Source of the DNA: Halovulum marinum
GTDB taxonomy: Bacteria > Pseudomonadota > Alphaproteobacteria > Rhodobacterales > Rhodobacteraceae
Direction of reading: 5' to 3'
DNA length: 64,000 nt
Assembly (NCBI RefSeq): GCF_009697225.1
Contig: NZ_WIND01000002.1
Span: forward strand, 1 to 64,000
The first letter of the stretch is position 1. Each line of letters begins with the position of its first letter. The position numbers and the translations under genes were made by a program. Below the pieces are notes generated by a model, which was not told the DNA's origin, made no database searches, and saw nothing but the letters and a program-made list of their open reading frames with translations. Of the stretch, positions 60,314 to 64,000 are shown in pieces.

Positions 60314-61096
60314 CTAGAAATTGAGCCGGCGGTATTTCTCCGGGTCGAAGTCGCAGGCAAATCCGTCGCCGTCCGGGTCCAGGTTGTACCGGTCGGTGTT
60401 GGGGCCGCCGTTGGCCAGGAACTGGCGCTGCGCTTCCTCGTTCGACTCGAAGCGGCGGCAGACCGAAGCCGACTGCCTCCGGTCGCGGAACACCGGCCGG
60501 TTGTAGACCTTGGTGCCCAGCGGATGCGTCGTCTCGCGCGCGAAGGCGACGACGTTGGCGTTGACGTCCACCTGCGGCACCGGCTCCGGCTCGACGATGA
60601 CAAGCTGGCTCTGCGCGGCCTGGCGGCGCCGCTCGGCGGCCTCGCGCTGGCGCTTCTGTTCTTCCTGCGTCGACAGCGACAGGTTGATGCTTTCGTCGTT
60701 CGGATTGATGCCGATGTCCTCGGTGCCGGGCATCGCCGCGGCGCTGCCCGGGGCGGCTTGCACGCCGGCCGCGGGACCGGGCAGCGGCGGCTGCGCCGTC
60801 GCCGCGCCGCTCGGCGCGGTCGCGCGCAGCGTGTCGGTGACGTCGCGTGCCAGCTGGCTGTTCGGGTCCGGATCGACCGCAACGCTGCTGCGCGGCGCCC
60901 CGGCGACTGCCGTCCCGGGCTGCGACTGCGGCGCGTTCGTGCCCGCCTGCGGTGCCGGATAGTCCGGGTAGGCCGGAAAACCGGGCAACGGTGCGGGCGG
61001 CGGCGGGTCGAAGTAACCCTGGCCCCCGGCGGGTACGGTCGAATTACAGGCCGACAGCACGGCCGCGCCGGCCACCAGCAGCATCAGATGTTTCAT
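60314..61096 (-). CDS. Lipoprotein with C-terminal excalibur domain
   Basis: This 260-residue protein has a lipoprotein signal (LMLLVAGAAVLSAC, lipobox LSAC with C17), a long Pro/Ala-rich disordered region, a charged coiled coil (TQEEQKRQREAAERRRQAA), and a C-terminal excalibur-like module: CRRFESNEEAQRQFLANGG followed by the calcium-binding LDPDGDGFACD. This resembles envelope proteins of unknown function. It ends 25 bp after the cold-shock gene in convergent orientation. Confidence 0.85.
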   Translation of the reverse strand: MKHLMLLVAGAAVLSACNSTVPAGGQGYFDPPPPAPLPGFPAYPDYPAPQAGTNAPQSQPGTAVAGAPRSSVAVDPDPNSQLARDVTDTLRATAPSGAATAQPPLPGPAAGVQAAPGSAAAMPGTEDIGINPNDESINLSLSTQEEQKRQREAAERRRQAAQSQLVIVEPEPVPQVDVNANVVAFARETTHPLGTKVYNRPVFRDRRQSASVCRRFESNEEAQRQFLANGGPNTDRYNLDPDGDGFACDFDPEKYRRLNF

Positions 61097-61123
61097 TGCT
61101 CGTCTCGCCTCGCTATGCGGCGT

Positions 61124-62619
<1,496 letters not shown>

Positions 62620-62620
<1 letters not shown>

Positions 62621-62907
62621 TACTCCACGACCTTGGGGACGGCGAAAAAGCCTTCGCGCGCGTCCGGTGCGTTCTTCAGGATATCGTCCTGCCGGTTGCC
62701 GTCGGTGATCACGTCGTCGCGGCGCTTCAGCTCCATCGGCGTGACCGAGGTCATCGGCTCGACCCCGTCGGTGTCGACCTGCGACAGCTCGTCCATGAAG
62801 TCCAGGATGCGGCTGAGGTCCCTGGCCAGCGGCTCCAGCGCCTCTTCGGCAACCTCGATGCGCGCCAGGTGCGCGACACGTCGGGCGGTGTCCTTGTCGA
62901 TCGACAT
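62620..62907 (-). CDS. gatC: Aspartyl/glutamyl-tRNA amidotransferase subunit C
   Basis: This is a 95-residue protein with [20 protein letters not shown] at the start and [21 protein letters not shown] in the rest, typical of GatC. It bridges GatA and GatB in the complex. It is the first gene of gatCA, with an AGGAGAG before the ATG. Confidence 0.97.
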
Positions 62908-62972
62908 CGGCTCTCCTCAGGGATGGATCGGGTGCGGTTTAGCGATGCGCCCGGGCGCGTGCAAGAGCGCCT

Positions 62973-63632
62973 TCAGCCCGCGCGCCGTTCCGCGGGCAGA
63001 TGGGTGTGCAGCACCAGGATCATCCAGCCCAGCATCAGCGCGTTCAGGCTGTGCCACAGGAAATGCGTGCCGATCGGCAGGACGCCGCAGACCGCGGCAT
63101 CGACGGTGCGGAAGAACAGCGACAGGATCAGGATGCCCGCGCCGATCGCCAGGCCGCGGGCGGTCAGCGGCGCGGCGCGCCAAACGACTGCGGCGTAGAC
63201 CAGGATCAGGATCGGAACCGGCAGGTAGGACAGCGAGCCGTTCAGCGGCCCGGTGATGCTGCCGATGCCCTGGGTCACGGCCCAGGAAAAGGGAAAGAAC
63301 AGCAGCACCGCGGCCCCCGACAGGATCACCCCCGCGCCGAGAAAGCGACGCGTGGCCAGGTAGACGTAGGCCAGGATGAACAGCAGGATCGGCAGCACGT
63401 CCGCCAATCCCGCCCAGCGGGTCGCGTAGGTGTGAAACAGGAACGAGCCGACGCCGATCGCGAACAGGATCGCCGCCAGCACCCGCGCCCCCGGATCGCG
63501 CTTGCCGCCCAGGATTGCCCAGACCACCAGCGCGGCGATGACGAAGGCGGCGTTGGTCGCCGCGTTCAGCGGTTCCGCCCAGAAGCCGGGACCCAGACGC
63601 TCGCAGTAATTGTCGACTTGCGTCCAGTCCAT
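62973..63632 (-). CDS. Ceramidase (CREST superfamily)-like membrane protein
   Basis: This 219-residue integral membrane protein has seven hydrophobic segments. It has CERLGPGFWAEPLNAATNAAF at the start, SFLFHTYATRWAGLADVLPI with a conserved His and Asp, and GTHFLWHSLNALMLGWMI with two His near the end. These match the ceramidase/CREST metal-binding His and Asp. It probably hydrolyses a lipid amide or similar. The first hydrophobic segment follows a short N-terminus. Confidence 0.88.
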   Translation of the reverse strand: MDWTQVDNYCERLGPGFWAEPLNAATNAAFVIAALVVWAILGGKRDPGARVLAAILFAIGVGSFLFHTYATRWAGLADVLPILLFILAYVYLATRRFLGAGVILSGAAVLLFFPFSWAVTQGIGSITGPLNGSLSYLPVPILILVYAAVVWRAAPLTARGLAIGAGILILSLFFRTVDAAVCGVLPIGTHFLWHSLNALMLGWMILVLHTHLPAERRAG

Positions 63633-63696
63633 GCCCGCCCCTTTGATCCCGGCCGTCCGCGGCTAGGTTGTACTTCTCGAACATAGGGAGATTCTT

Positions 63697-64000
63697 ATGA
63701 AAATCACGTGGCTTGGACATTCGGGATTCCGCATCGAGATGGCCGGGCAGGTGCTGCTGGTCGACCCCTGGCTGACCGGCAATCCGGCCTTCGAGGGGCA
63801 GGATCGCGCGACCGCCATTCGCGGCGCGACGCATGTGCTGCTGAGCCATGGGCACGGCGATCATGCCGGCGACGCCGAAAGCATCGCGGCGGAGCTGGGC
63901 ATTCCCGTCGCCTGCATCCATGAGCTTGCCAGCTGGCTGGGTGAAAAGCAGGGGGTCGAGACCCTGGGTTTCGGCAAGGGCGGGACGATCGCGCTTGGCG
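63697..64000 (+). CDS. UPF0173-type metal-dependent hydrolase, N-terminal fragment
   Basis: Cut by the window end; 101 residues are visible. KITWLGHSGFRIEM and LVDPWLTGNP open a metallo-beta-lactamase fold. The metal-binding motif HGHGDHAGD is at residues 51-59. A TAGGGAG lies 7-13 bp before the ATG. It should be a zinc-dependent hydrolase of unknown substrate. It is divergent from the ceramidase-family gene. Confidence 0.93.
   Translation, partial: MKITWLGHSGFRIEMAGQVLLVDPWLTGNPAFEGQDRATAIRGATHVLLSHGHGDHAGDAESIAAELGIPVACIHELASWLGEKQGVETLGFGKGGTIALG

Overview
This 64 kb window is GC-rich chromosomal DNA from an alphaproteobacterium, most likely a member of the Rhodobacterales (Rhodobacteraceae/Paracoccaceae). 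The evidence is the gene content: a MmcB repair gene under a GAAC-N7-GAAC (GTTC-N7-GTTC) SOS box, a tRNA-His with A73 and no encoded G-1, TAXI-type TRAP transport, a soxBDAG sarcosine oxidase operon, DUF2927 and DUF6324 proteins, and solitary EF-P. No species can be named from sequence alone.

Layout. 1-6262: a small-molecule catabolic locus. It holds the end of a fumarylacetoacetate-hydrolase-family gene, a leftward cupin/GST/GntR-FCD operon and a divergent TRAP-TAXI/TauE operon; three AAAATCGA elements lie between the two operons. 6546-14586: a LacI-type regulator followed by a ribose-class ABC transporter, a phosphotriesterase-like hydrolase, a GATase-like protein, a PfkB kinase (opposite strand), a BtpA/SgcQ barrel protein and a TenA-like protein. 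This looks like a complete import-and-degradation system for an unidentified sugar- or nucleoside-like compound, and it is the best candidate for an undescribed pathway. 14587-17106: accessory DNA with a CHRD-RTX secreted protein and a frameshifted IS6-family transposase remnant. 17107-35723: mostly housekeeping genes (dusA, valS, aminotransferases, ygfZ, chorismate mutase, inositol monophosphatase, a cyclic-nucleotide phosphodiesterase, efp), plus an orphan molybdenum hydroxylase large subunit and an acyltransferase/helical-barrel fusion. ValS carries an in-frame AT-richer block and is followed by an AT-richer gene of unknown function.

35766-42126: an O-antigen-ligase-like protein and the soxBDAG sarcosine oxidase operon. 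42127-42830: an AT-rich block between tRNA-His and a decayed copy of the tRNA 3' half, which looks like the scar of an integrated element. 42942-53897: a DUF6324 protein, mmcB, a large glycosyltransferase, a possible 6S RNA before 5-formyltetrahydrofolate cyclo-ligase, a YmdB-like phosphoesterase, an SLC13 permease, a periplasmic 5'-nucleotidase and an SRAP protein. 54070-59559: a leftward envelope/stress cluster (small TM protein, XpaC-like, TelA, DUF2927 lipoprotein, SPFH-GYF protein, zinc-ribbon membrane protein). 60086-64000: a cold shock protein, an excalibur lipoprotein, gatCA, a ceramidase-family membrane protein and the start of a UPF0173 hydrolase.

Two families of dispersed intergenic repeats were found. 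One is a two-hairpin element with three copies at gene 3' ends; one copy is fused to a 14-bp tandem array that looks like an internally deleted derivative of it. The other is a perfect 20-bp motif present twice. No CRISPR array, intact insertion sequence, prophage or replication origin is visible.
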